27,769 bases of DNA from a virus: IMG/VR virus record IMGVR_UViG_3300034407_000719, positions 1 through 27,769 of that record. The stretch is one strand, 5' to 3'. This document shows, piece by piece, positions 1-7,244 of this stretch. The position numbers were made by a program, and so were the translations under genes. A model generated the notes under the pieces. It saw only the letters and a program-made list of their open reading frames with translations, was not told where the DNA came from and searched no databases. Position 1 is the first letter of the stretch. Each line of letters opens with the position of its first letter.

Positions 1-1679
1 GTATGATCTACTACAGTCTCCTGTGGATGTAATATAGCATGGAAACCACCTCGACCATCAACACCGCCAGACCTAGACCCAGAACCTGTATAGCCACCTC
101 CAGCAAAACCTACTGTTGGTGCAACTGTGCTTGCTTTACCAAACCCACCTCCTGCCATACGTTGATAACCAAACATTCCCATTGCACCATTTACAATTTG
201 TTGAACAACAAGAACTCTATATAATTCTTTAATAACTGATACAGCCATTGATTTAAATGCGTCTTGAACAGTTAACGTCCCTTCTGCTAAACTCATTAAA
301 CTATTCTCTAAACTTTTTGCTGATGAAGTTGCTATTTTAGCAAAATCTAATGCCGCACCTGTAGCAATTTGATATTTACTTGTAACTATACCTAATTTGT
401 CAGCATATTCTTGTTCAGTTATTGCTCCTTTTTCTTTAGCTCTTAGTAATGTAGAAGTTGCTAATTCATATTCTTGTGTGAGAGTAATAATTGGTTTTAC
501 TTGAGCGGCATATTGTTTTAATTTATTTAATTCTTTATCTATAACTTTAATTTTTTCCTTAGTTTGTATAATTTCTCCACCAGTTCTCATAAAGAATAAA
601 TCTGAGCTACTTGGCATTACGCTTCCTCGCCCAATTTGTTTTTGAGCGGTTATGCTTATTTGTAATGCACTGCTTTGACTATCAATATATAGTTTATTGT
701 TTGCTACCATTTTCTTACTCAGATCATAAGCACTTCTAAACTCTTTTTGATATTCTAATAAAGCATCTGTTCCTCTATCAGTGCTAGATTCTAATTTATT
801 AAAAACTGATGAAACTTCTAACACTGCTTTTGCTTGCTCATCAAATGTAGTAGCCGCATTAAACTTTTGATATACTTCTGCTAACATTTGCGCTTGCATT
901 AATGATATGTCAAACTGTTCCTGCATATCTAATAGCGCACTAGCATTTCTACTAAGGTTATCTGATCTAGCATCTAAATAAGGTGAAATTGCTCCTGTTT
1001 CTCGTTGTATTCCAAGTGCCGCCATTTCATCAATTGCTAATGTAATATCTTTTAGTTCTATAAATTGACGTCCTATTCTTCTAATCGTGTCATCAAATTG
1101 ACCTGCTAATACTCTTTGTTCCATTCTAACAAAACTAGCTTCAGCTTCCTTAAATGCATTTCCAAGCACTCCATATCTTGCAATCCAAGCAGATAAAGGT
1201 CTATTTTGTAATTTTATTGCAGTGTTTAAACCAGATAATTTATCTGATAACTTTTCTACTGCTTCCCCAAACTCATCTGCTCCACCGCTTGCCATTCTCA
1301 TTGCGGCAATAATAGGAAAACCAATAGCCGCCAAAACACCAAGCAAAGGCATTACAACACCCATTGAACCACCTAATAAAGCAAAACCACCAGCTAACTG
1401 AGGCAACTGCATACCCATTACACGGAACATATCTGTTCCCATGCTTGCTTGAACAGCCATGTCTCCTAATTGGTTAGCAGTGTTATTAAATACAAACCTT
1501 GTGCGACCTGTCATGTTTGTACCAAGTCTGGTTAAAGCATTTCCTTGATTTGTAACAGATGTAACAACTTGTTTTTCTGTTTGTTTAGCTTGTGTTCCAA
1601 CAGTTTTTAATGCTTCTTTAGCTTGCTTTGAACCCTTAATAATTCCAGATGGGTCGGCATTTAGTCTAAGTGTTGCCAT
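1..1679 (-). CDS. Tail tape measure protein (3' end cut by window edge)
   Basis: Tape measure proteins set tail length and are ejected with the DNA. The frame is open from an ATG at 1679 (protein begins MATLRLNADPSGIIKGSKQA) to the left edge, 559 codons, so the C-terminus is missing. Visible are an N-terminal helical part with Gln/Thr-rich heptads, a hydrophobic stretch at about residues 90-125 (GGFALLGGSMGVVMPLLGVL and on), long alpha-helical segments, and near the edge a Gly-rich stretch ending in GGVDGRGGFHAMLHPQETVV, a motif typical of the C-terminal part of many siphovirus tape measures. It directly follows and overlaps by 14 bp the G/GT chaperone ORF, the standard gene order of lambda-like tails. 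Function is secure from context plus motif. Confidence 0.9.
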   Translation of the reverse strand, partial: MATLRLNADPSGIIKGSKQAKEALKTVGTQAKQTEKQVVTSVTNQGNALTRLGTNMTGRTRFVFNNTANQLGDMAVQASMGTDMFRVMGMQLPQLAGGFALLGGSMGVVMPLLGVLAAIGFPIIAAMRMASGGADEFGEAVEKLSDKLSGLNTAIKLQNRPLSAWIARYGVLGNAFKEAEASFVRMEQRVLAGQFDDTIRRIGRQFIELKDITLAIDEMAALGIQRETGAISPYLDARSDNLSRNASALLDMQEQFDISLMQAQMLAEVYQKFNAATTFDEQAKAVLEVSSVFNKLESSTDRGTDALLEYQKEFRSAYDLSKKMVANNKLYIDSQSSALQISITAQKQIGRGSVMPSSSDLFFMRTGGEIIQTKEKIKVIDKELNKLKQYAAQVKPIITLTQEYELATSTLLRAKEKGAITEQEYADKLGIVTSKYQIATGAALDFAKIATSSAKSLENSLMSLAEGTLTVQDAFKSMAVSVIKELYRVLVVQQIVNGAMGMFGYQRMAGGGFGKASTVAPTVGFAGGGYTGSGSRSGGVDGRGGFHAILHPQETVVDH

Positions 1680-1968
1680 GATGCTTTCTTTCTGCGCTGT
1701 CTAAAGCTGTAACAAATTTTATAAGTCTGTTTCTTTGTATTGGGCAATCTATACCAGTGTGTTCACAGTATGACATAATTTCCGAAAAAGGAATAGGAGA
1801 AACTCCGCTCATTCCTATTGTTCTTGAGTTTCGTAAATTCATAAATGCCACCCATGCAAATATATTTTGTGGTAATACTCTGTCAGTTATTTTTAACGCA
1901 CCCTTGCTTATTAAATACTTTTCATCATTTGGTTTATATTTAAAAGAATACAAAAGTGCGTCTATTAG
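1666..1968 (-). CDS. Tail assembly chaperone T-extension (GT), made by -1 frameshift
   Basis: This ORF is the T half of a G/GT-type tail assembly chaperone, which coats the tape measure before tail tube polymerisation. It has no good start of its own: the only candidate is a TTG at 1953 without a convincing SD site. Read in the -1 frame from codon CTA at 1968, the translation runs LIDALLYSFKYKPNDEKYL and on, continuous with the upstream ORF if the ribosome slips on A-AAA-AAC at 1968-1974. The shift adds 100 residues to the 158-residue (or 173-residue) G protein. Its end overlaps the tape measure start by 14 bp. Size, order and slippery site all match the lambda G-T arrangement; the sequence itself resembles nothing I can name. 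Confidence 0.85.
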   Translation of the reverse strand, partial: LIDALLYSFKYKPNDEKYLISKGALKITDRVLPQNIFAWVAFMNLRNSRTIGMSGVSPIPFSEIMSYCEHTGIDCPIQRNRLIKFVTALDSAERKHHGNT

Positions 1969-2441
1969 TTTTTTTCCGTTACCTCATCTGCTTTATTAAT
2001 AAAGTTTCCTAACTCCTCAACATACTTACTAAAATCTAAAAAACAATTAATAATCTCTTCTATTCTAATGTCTGCTAATAACATAAAGTTTTCTTTATTA
2101 CATTTCATAGCTTTACCATCGTTTAAAATATTTGTTTCCCAGCTAATAATACAAGCATCGTAAAGAGAGTTTAATTTCATTTCTCCCATTTCTCTTGAGA
2201 ATATATTCATCTCGTTTGCATATTTTATCTTATCTTTAAAATGATCACTTAATTCCATTGTTTTAATTTGTCTTTTTGTATCTATTTCATCCATCAATTT
2301 TTGTAGTTCTGTATTTATATAACCTCCAGCTCTGCATCGAATTGATATAAATGTTTTACCTCCAGATAAATAATTTAAATGATCTGGTAATTCTCGTTTA
2401 AATGTCATATCTGACATTCGTGGTTTAGATAAGTTTAGCAT
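1965..2441 (-). CDS. Tail assembly chaperone (G-like)
   Basis: This gene lies between the tail tube gene and the tape measure, the place of the G chaperone in siphoviruses. The frame is open from an ATG at 2486, but the ATG at 2441 (MLNLSKPRMSDMTFK, 158 aa) is preceded by GAGAGGA at good SD distance. The upstream 15 codons overlap a G-rich stretch and a hairpin, so I choose 2441. The protein is Lys/Glu-rich and probably helical, with no signal peptide or membrane segment. Its last codons, ACG GAA AAA AAC TAA, hold the A-AAA-AAC slippery heptamer for the -1 shift into the downstream T ORF. The family is assigned by position, length and frameshift signal rather than by sequence motif. Confidence 0.8.
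   Translation of the reverse strand: MLNLSKPRMSDMTFKRELPDHLNYLSGGKTFISIRCRAGGYINTELQKLMDEIDTKRQIKTMELSDHFKDKIKYANEMNIFSREMGEMKLNSLYDACIISWETNILNDGKAMKCNKENFMLLADIRIEEIINCFLDFSKYVEELGNFINKADEVTEKN
1968..1974 (-). promoter_or_regulatory. Programmed -1 frameshift site (A AAA AAC)
   Basis: In the minus strand the last sense codons of the G-like ORF read GAA AAA AAC followed by TAA. The heptamer A-AAA-AAC is in the exact zero-frame phase for simultaneous -1 slippage, and the frame entered is that of the downstream ORF with no stop before it. The stop codon lies immediately after the heptamer. Confidence 0.85.
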
Positions 2442-2490
2442 TGATTGTCCTCTCAAGGTTGTGGAGGTGGAGCAACCTAACCCCACCCCC

Positions 2491-2507
2491 TAACAGGCCA
2501 CCTGTTA
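2491..2507 (-). terminator. Hairpin after the tail tube gene
   Basis: A perfect 7-bp inverted repeat, TAACAGG and CCTGTTA around a 3-nt loop, begins about 15 nt after the tail tube stop codon. In the minus-strand direction a G-rich run follows instead of a T-run, so it is more likely an mRNA-stabilising or attenuating hairpin than a classical intrinsic terminator. In the plus direction it is followed by a T-rich tail, but no plus-strand gene ends there. Confidence 0.45.
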
Positions 2508-2521
2508 TTCTGTTTTTATTA

Positions 2522-3460
2522 TCAAGATACTGCTCTTGTTACTTTTAATACACAAGCATCTGACGCACTGTATTGTGGCATGATTGTAATATCCTGCATT
2601 GCATCAGCACCTGAAAAATCTATATCTCCACCTGAGAATGTACAGGTTGGAAATACAAGTGTGTATTTTTTACTTGAAACTGACCCTAATGGATAAGTCA
2701 CTGAGAAAGGTGTGTGATTTGCCCTAGCCGCATTATATATAGCAAGAAAGTTTGCTTCTATATACATTCTTGCAGTAATTGTAGGAACAAATGCACCTCT
2801 CGTAATACCACATAAATCAAGACTAGATAATTTTGTTTGCCTTTCTCTATTTTCATAAGCAAAGTTAATGGTTGAGCTTTCCATGCAATTTAATGTGTAT
2901 CCATTATATACAATCGTACCAACATCAACTCCTGATTGTAATGGTATTTTCTCTGTTGGATTAGTATATGATGAACTACCGATTGCTGAAGTTGTTGCAA
3001 TATCTGAGCCAATACCTTGAACATCAAACGAAAACTGCACGTCAGCATCTGAAGATAAAGTAAGAGATCCACCAGTTGCTTGTACACCTCGATAACGCAT
3101 CATTGTTAATGTTCCACCAACTCCTGCTGGTATAGCATTTTCAACAGTTAATGTTTTTATTGTTTTTGCATCTTTAAGAACATTAGTTGCAAACGCTCCT
3201 TGAAGCAAAGTTTCTAGCCATAAGTCATAATTTCCATAAATAAATGTTCCAGATAATGTACCTGATACATCTAATCCCGAAACTCCAACTCCACCTCTTG
3301 CACCGCCAGCAATTAAAGTTTTGCTTTCATATATTGATGGTGTTGCGGTCATAAGTATTGGAACATCAGTCGTTTTAAACGATGGTGATGATGGTGTAGT
3401 TCCAGCGGTTGATTCGGCCACATAAGCCGATCTTAGCTGATTTGATGCTGAGCCTGTCAT
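2522..3460 (-). CDS. Major tail tube protein
   Basis: A 312-residue beta-rich, Gly/Ser/Thr-rich protein with no signal peptide (begins MTGSASNQLRSAYVAESTAG), the size and composition of the siphovirus tail tube family (Phage_tube_2-like). The N-terminal part has the typical arm followed by repeated VSGTLSGTF-type strands. It lies downstream of the tail terminator gene and upstream of the G/GT chaperone, where the major tail protein sits in lambda-like genomes. The start has a clear SD (AGGAGGCC just upstream). A hairpin follows its stop codon, as also seen after the coat protein gene, consistent with high expression. Assignment rests on family resemblance and on gene order. Confidence 0.85.
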   Translation of the reverse strand: MTGSASNQLRSAYVAESTAGTTPSSPSFKTTDVPILMTATPSIYESKTLIAGGARGGVGVSGLDVSGTLSGTFIYGNYDLWLETLLQGAFATNVLKDAKTIKTLTVENAIPAGVGGTLTMMRYRGVQATGGSLTLSSDADVQFSFDVQGIGSDIATTSAIGSSSYTNPTEKIPLQSGVDVGTIVYNGYTLNCMESSTINFAYENRERQTKLSSLDLCGITRGAFVPTITARMYIEANFLAIYNAARANHTPFSVTYPLGSVSSKKYTLVFPTCTFSGGDIDFSGADAMQDITIMPQYSASDACVLKVTRAVS

Positions 3461-3469
3461 ATTGGCCTC

Positions 3470-3904
3470 CTATTGGTAAGAATAGCGCACGAATGGCGCG
3501 GTTAAAGTTGCGATGTTAAAAGGTATATCAGAAATTGTCCCAGAAATATATGGGTGTTGGTTAATAGGGGAGAATCTAATAAACTCATTTGACGATGCTA
3601 TATTACCAGCATTATCTAATCGTTTATTAAAGAACAGACCCATTAAAGTTTCCGCATAACCACGCCAAGAGGCTGAACCATCGCCCCCTGTCGTATATAT
3701 GTTAATAAACACATTACCCAAATGCTCTATTCTATTATCAGTTCTACCGATAGAGCCTTGCATAGTTGTTCCATTAACAATACTTAGTTTAAGGCAATTT
3801 GCTATCGGTTCAAACTCATGTTCATCTAAACCAATAGGCGTGGCGTTATTCCATGCCGTAACTAAATATTTCTCAATTGACTTACGTTCTAGTTGAAATG
3901 TCAT
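3470..3904 (-). CDS. Tail terminator-like protein (DUF4128-like)
   Basis: A 144-residue protein between the gp10-like tail completion gene and the tail tube gene. In this position siphoviruses encode the tail terminator, which caps the tail tube and joins it to the head. The sequence shows the usual pattern of this family: an N-terminal helix with a tryptophan (YLVTAWNNATPIGLD), a beta-rich core with a G-x-R-x-(D/N)-R segment (GSIGRTDNRIEHLGNVFINI), and a C-terminal strand FNIATLTAPFVRYSY. Its start overlaps the previous gene by 4 bp (ATGA), indicating translational coupling. The DUF4128 resemblance is from memory of the family and not verified. Confidence 0.7.
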   Translation of the reverse strand: MTFQLERKSIEKYLVTAWNNATPIGLDEHEFEPIANCLKLSIVNGTTMQGSIGRTDNRIEHLGNVFINIYTTGGDGSASWRGYAETLMGLFFNKRLDNAGNIASSNEFIRFSPINQHPYISGTISDIPFNIATLTAPFVRYSYQ

Positions 3905-4302
3905 ATTACCATTCCATTATATTTATGTTTAATTTCATTAACTGTTATTGCAACCATTCCTGCTGGTGCTTGTTTAGACCATCCATTCTCTAATCGCATT
4001 GCATATGGAAGATTATTTTGTATATAAACATTTGTTAGTTTCTTATTTGCTTTAATTTTGTTTCTACCTTCAGTCAAAACTTGATTAGCTGATTTAATAG
4101 TACTTTTAGGTAATATAGTTAAATCAGGAACACTAATAGAAACCGACCAATTTGACCTAAACCTTCCAGTATCAACAGGAGATTTCATTACAACACCAGT
4201 TAATGCATCATTTTCAATACTAGCAAATATTTTTAATATATCCTTTTCTTTTGCTTTCCAATCATTATTAATCTGAATAGAAAAGTTCTGTGCATTACTC
4301 AT
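3901..4302 (-). CDS. HK97 gp10-like neck/tail completion protein
   Basis: A 133-residue protein with the hallmark of the HK97 gp10-like family: a helical N-terminus followed by a SPVDTGRFRSNWSVSI segment (the consensus is xPVDTGxLRxSW), then a C-terminal YAMRLENGWSKQAPAGMV segment matching the usual YaxxlExGxSxqaPxGmv. These proteins sit at the head-tail junction or complete the tail. It overlaps both neighbours by 4 bp, so it is part of a coupled connector operon from 5167 leftwards. Family assignment is good; exact structural role is inferred. Confidence 0.82.
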   Translation of the reverse strand: MSNAQNFSIQINNDWKAKEKDILKIFASIENDALTGVVMKSPVDTGRFRSNWSVSISVPDLTILPKSTIKSANQVLTEGRNKIKANKKLTNVYIQNNLPYAMRLENGWSKQAPAGMVAITVNEIKHKYNGMVI

Positions 4303-4673
4303 GCTGGTATCTCCAAAGCAACTATCATTTGTATTGCTCCAGCACCTACTATATCTTGTACTCTTTTAACTGTGTATGTTTTTGATCCTAGTGTTAATGT
4401 CCATCCCTCATAAGGAACAGACGAAAACCCTTCAAGCATCATCATTTGTTCATTCGGACCTATTACATAATCTGGAAATATATCACTTGCTGGGGTTTGA
4501 CTATCTATTACACATCGACCAGAAATAGTTGTAGTTGTAGTTGAATATGCTCCAGTATCATAATTATATGAGCCATTTGCTACAGAAGAAAGAGTTGCAG
4601 TTTTAATTGCATCTGTAATTGCTAAAGCTACATTATCAAAAGCCTCATCTGCTATTTGTGCAACTGTTGTCAA
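4299..4673 (-). CDS. Head-tail stopper/connector-like protein
   Basis: A 124-residue, beta-rich protein between the adaptor-like gene and the gp10-like gene, the place of the head-tail stopper (SPP1 gp16 or lambda FII class). Visible features are an N-terminal helix (VAQIADEAFDNVALAITDAI), a middle segment resembling ISGRCVIDSQ, and a C-terminal GWTLTLGSKTYTVKRVQDI strand pair of the kind seen in stopper proteins that gate DNA exit. It overlaps both neighbours by 4 bp. Named by position and fold-like features; sequence identity to a characterised stopper was not established. Confidence 0.65.
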   Translation of the reverse strand: MTTVAQIADEAFDNVALAITDAIKTATLSSVANGSYNYDTGAYSTTTTTISGRCVIDSQTPASDIFPDYVIGPNEQMMMLEGFSSVPYEGWTLTLGSKTYTVKRVQDIVGAGAIQMIVALEIPA

Positions 4674-5167
4674 CCTCGCATCACCTTAATTTGTGATCCA
4701 CCAAATACAACATAAGGAGATAATAATCCTTCTACTGCTACAAATCTAGGAGTTTCCCTAAAACTTGCATATTCAGTTTCTGTTTCTACAATACCAGCTT
4801 TGCTCTTTGTTCTTCTAGTTGAGCCACCTGTTACAGTTGCCATTAAATCAGTTCCGCCATGAACTAAAAAAGCTAATTCTGCTTGAGCATCTTTTATATC
4901 TTGTGGGACAGTATCTGGATTTATAGGCCATCCATCTACTAATTGAGTTGTTAATCTAGGCCATGCCATCGCTTGTGTTTGATATTGAGCATCGCCTACA
5001 AAATTATAAACTCTGTTAATATAAACTGCGGCTCGCCTTAATTGATCTTCATGTGCCGCTGTATCATTACCAATAACCCACCCAAAATTATCCGCGTATG
5101 CACTATATTCAGCGACAGTTATATACGAATTCGTTGTGCTTCCTCCGATTGTTGTAACTATTGCCAT
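4670..5167 (-). CDS. Head-tail connector/adaptor (DnaT-like DUF family)
   Basis: A 165-residue protein starting MAIVTTIGGSTTNSYITVAE, matching phage proteins often labelled 'DnaT-like ssDNA-binding' but located in head-tail connector positions. Typical segments are SYITVAEYSAYADNFGW near the N-terminus, RRAAVYINRVYNFVGDAQYQ, and MAWPRLTTQLVDGWPINPDT followed by an IKDAQAELAFL helix. Given its place between the coat gene and the stopper gene it is almost certainly the adaptor that contacts the portal; the DnaT label is misleading. It is the first gene after a hairpin and a repeat pair, so it probably begins a transcription or translation unit. The SD is weak (AGGATAAAAC upstream of the ATG). 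Confidence 0.78.
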   Translation of the reverse strand: MAIVTTIGGSTTNSYITVAEYSAYADNFGWVIGNDTAAHEDQLRRAAVYINRVYNFVGDAQYQTQAMAWPRLTTQLVDGWPINPDTVPQDIKDAQAELAFLVHGGTDLMATVTGGSTRRTKSKAGIVETETEYASFRETPRFVAVEGLLSPYVVFGGSQIKVMRG

Positions 5168-5186
5168 GTTTTATCCTATTTATTTG

Positions 5187-5232
5187 CCTAGTGGGGTTTT
5201 TGGTTCACTTCTGTAGTGGGGTTTTTGGTTCA
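5187..5232 (-). repeat. Repeat pair 1 of the TGAACCAAAAACCCC family
   Basis: Two copies, at 5187-5207 and about 5214-5232, of the unit read on the minus strand as TGAACCAAAAACCCC followed by ACTA. The copies are 25 bp apart; the other three loci have 27. The inner edge is 20 bp before the ATG of the connector gene. In the minus strand the first copy begins ATGAACC; read from this ATG the frame passes through both copies and gives a 17-residue peptide, MNQKPHYRSEPKTPLGK. Confidence 0.9.
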
Positions 5233-5261
5233 TTTATTTCCTATATTTATTATTAAATTAA

Positions 5262-5284
5262 TGAGAGGCCATTACAGCCTCTCA
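5262..5284 (-). terminator. Hairpin after the coat protein gene
   Basis: A perfect 8-bp stem, TGAGAGGC and GCCTCTCA with a 7-nt loop, begins 13 nt after the coat protein stop. On the minus strand it is followed by an AT-rich tail (ATTAATTTAATAATAAA) rather than a pure U-run. It is a plausible partial terminator or RNA-stabilising hairpin separating very high coat expression from the connector genes downstream. Confidence 0.6.
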
Positions 5285-5296
5285 CTATAATCTTAA

Positions 5297-6457
5297 TTAG
5301 CCCATAAGGATTGCGATTGCATCGCTATTCCATGCTTTGTAACCCCAGACTGCTCCAACTTGAATCATTGCTTTGCTGTATCCTTTGTAGACAGAAATCT
5401 CAAACACAAGGCCAGAATTAGGGTCTTGTACAATCAATACATCAACAGCATTATCCCCACCAAGTGGTTTTGCTGGCGCTCTCATTGCAAGCTCCATTGC
5501 TTTTTGGTGCATTACGATATTAGCTGTAAAAGTGTTACCAATAGTCATTGCATTATTGTTTGCAATTGCTACTTGAAGACCATTATCACCAATAACAATA
5601 TCACCAGCAACAGCCGCTAAACCTGTATTAACAACATATTTATTAGCACTGTCAGCGGCAAATGTAACAACATCACCAGCTAAAATACCAGTTGTATTTA
5701 CTGTACCTGTATCTAGCGTAAGAGTTGTTTGACCAGCGGCTTCTGCACCATTTATAAGATAACCTGTTCCAGCACCTTTTGTATGAGTAACAACTTGTGC
5801 AGACTCACGCATCATAACACCTTGAAGATCAAGTAAAACACCCTGCCTCAATAATTCACTTCCACCAGCTTGATCTACACGTTGTAAGTGAGCCAAGTTT
5901 CTTAGTTTGGTTGAAGCCGCTGTATTCATAACTAACGATGTTCTGTTGTCATTTGTTGGCATACCATTATCAACAAGAATTTGTCTTGCTTCTGCTACAG
6001 TATTAAAGTTACTAGCAAATGGAGTTGTTCCAGCAGTTCCTACAGCTCTAGATGCATTTGTATATGCTTCAGTTGCAAGATCGGCTTCCATTTCGTTTAC
6101 TAGAGTTCTCATTGCTTGTGCAATTTGATCGCCATATACAGTTTCGTATCCAGCACCACCATTTAAAAAGCGAACATCTTCGCCTGTGTATGGTATTTGA
6201 ACACCTCTTTGTTGTGTTAGTGTTAAAGTTTTATTATCAATAGTTTGATCAGTTCCTTCTGGAATTGTCATTGAGGGTGCTATATCAACAGCAGTCGCCT
6301 GTCGTGTTGCGAATGATCGCACAGTTTGTCCAACAGCCGCGGCTTCAATGCCATTAGCATTAATTGTACTTGCTGGAATAAAGCCGACTAATTCTCGACC
6401 TACGATATCAGCCGCTGTGTAAATATCGGCGGCTAAGTCAGTTAAAACATTTGCCAT
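5297..6457 (-). CDS. Major capsid protein, P22 coat-like (HK97 fold)
   Basis: A 386-residue protein of the P22 coat (gene 5) family. It starts MANVLTDLAADIYTAADIVG and shows the family's early segments: TVRSFATRQATAVDIAPSM, then QRGVQIPYTGEDVRFLNGG, a helix with LVNEMEADLATEAYTNASRA, and AEARQILVDNGMPTNDNRTS. Residues about 230-310 form an inserted beta-rich region (LTLDTGTVNTTGILAGDVVTF and on), matching the P22-type I-domain. The C-terminal part, VFEISVYKGYSKAMIQVGAV, closes the core. It sits between scaffold and connector genes. A strong SD (AGGAGC) precedes the ATG. A hairpin follows the stop codon. This is one of the most secure calls here. Confidence 0.92.
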   Translation of the reverse strand: MANVLTDLAADIYTAADIVGRELVGFIPASTINANGIEAAAVGQTVRSFATRQATAVDIAPSMTIPEGTDQTIDNKTLTLTQQRGVQIPYTGEDVRFLNGGAGYETVYGDQIAQAMRTLVNEMEADLATEAYTNASRAVGTAGTTPFASNFNTVAEARQILVDNGMPTNDNRTSLVMNTAASTKLRNLAHLQRVDQAGGSELLRQGVLLDLQGVMMRESAQVVTHTKGAGTGYLINGAEAAGQTTLTLDTGTVNTTGILAGDVVTFAADSANKYVVNTGLAAVAGDIVIGDNGLQVAIANNNAMTIGNTFTANIVMHQKAMELAMRAPAKPLGGDNAVDVLIVQDPNSGLVFEISVYKGYSKAMIQVGAVWGYKAWNSDAIAILMG

Positions 6458-6483
6458 GTTTTTATGCTCCTATGTTTGAGGTG

Positions 6484-7221
6484 CTAAGTATCAAAGACTT
6501 TGCCACCATCTTTTGCGAATTGTGATCTTTCACGATGAGACATTGCGTCAAATTGTTGCCGATTCACGGATTGATTGAAAGGCTTACTGCCTTGTGACGC
6601 TGGTGGTTTACCTCCACCTGAAACTCCATCATCTTTTACAAAATGTTGACCAGTTTCTGACGCTACTAACTCTTTTGCTAAATCAGATATAGTTGCATAT
6701 CCATTAGCCCCCGAACCAGCAAGGGGTTTAGTGTTATCTTTGGCCATTATACGCGCATTTCCATCCTCGTCAAATGAAATCCGATCTCTTGCCATTAATG
6801 TTAATGGTTCTATTCCAGCAGTAATTACATTTTCAGCCGCAAGTTGAACCCTCAATTCGTTTACAGCTTGCTTTTTATTAAGTTGATTAACTCTTTCATC
6901 TGCCGCTTTTATTTTAGCTTCATACCCTTCTTTTACTTCTGATATAATTCTTTCTTGGTCTTCAGATGGTTGTGCTTTGCTGTTTAATAGTTCTTTTACA
7001 ACATCAGGTGATTTACCTAACTCTTGCCACCGTTCATTACTTTTACGTCTTCTTACAGCTTCTTCATTTGCATCAACTAACTGCTGTTTAACAGAATCAA
7101 AGTCACTCTTGGAGACTACATCTAAAACTTGTAATCGATATGAACCATTCTCTTCTTTGTATAAGGACTGAATATTCTCCTCTATTCCTTCCATATTATC
7201 TAATGTATATTTTAACGCCAT
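6484..7221 (-). CDS. Capsid scaffolding protein
   Basis: A 245-residue, highly charged, predicted mostly helical and coiled-coil protein (dense Glu/Lys/Gln between about residues 40 and 125). It begins MALKYTLDNMEGIEENIQSL, resembling phage scaffold proteins that start with a short DLxGLdExiqxLY-like helix. It lies directly upstream of the coat gene, the expected scaffold position. The C-terminus carries DAMSHRERSQFAKDGGKVFD, similar to the small helical coat-binding tail of many scaffolds. Scaffolds guide procapsid assembly and then leave. Role inferred from composition, order and the end motifs. Confidence 0.85.
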   Translation of the reverse strand: MALKYTLDNMEGIEENIQSLYKEENGSYRLQVLDVVSKSDFDSVKQQLVDANEEAVRRRKSNERWQELGKSPDVVKELLNSKAQPSEDQERIISEVKEGYEAKIKAADERVNQLNKKQAVNELRVQLAAENVITAGIEPLTLMARDRISFDEDGNARIMAKDNTKPLAGSGANGYATISDLAKELVASETGQHFVKDDGVSGGGKPPASQGSKPFNQSVNRQQFDAMSHRERSQFAKDGGKVFDT

Positions 7222-7244
7222 TTTATATTCCTTCTTTCGCTAGG

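Noticed and set aside
1757-1999. Plus-strand ORF opposite the G/GT chaperone
   Set aside because: No SD, lies entirely antisense to the frameshifted chaperone pair, and its composition is that of a shadow frame.
4670-5167. DnaT-like primosome protein as function
   Set aside because: Family label only; position among connector genes and coupling to stopper and gp10-like genes indicate a head-tail adaptor.
5187-5232. Repeat pairs as intrinsic terminators (GGGGTTTTTGG resembles the end of a T7-type terminator)
   Set aside because: On the plus strand no complementary CCCC arm lies upstream, so no hairpin can form; on the minus strand the run is AAAAACCCC without a T-tract.
5360-5620. Plus-strand ORF opposite the coat gene
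   Set aside because: Antisense to a secure P22-like coat protein; Cys/His/Asn-rich translation is typical of a shadow frame.
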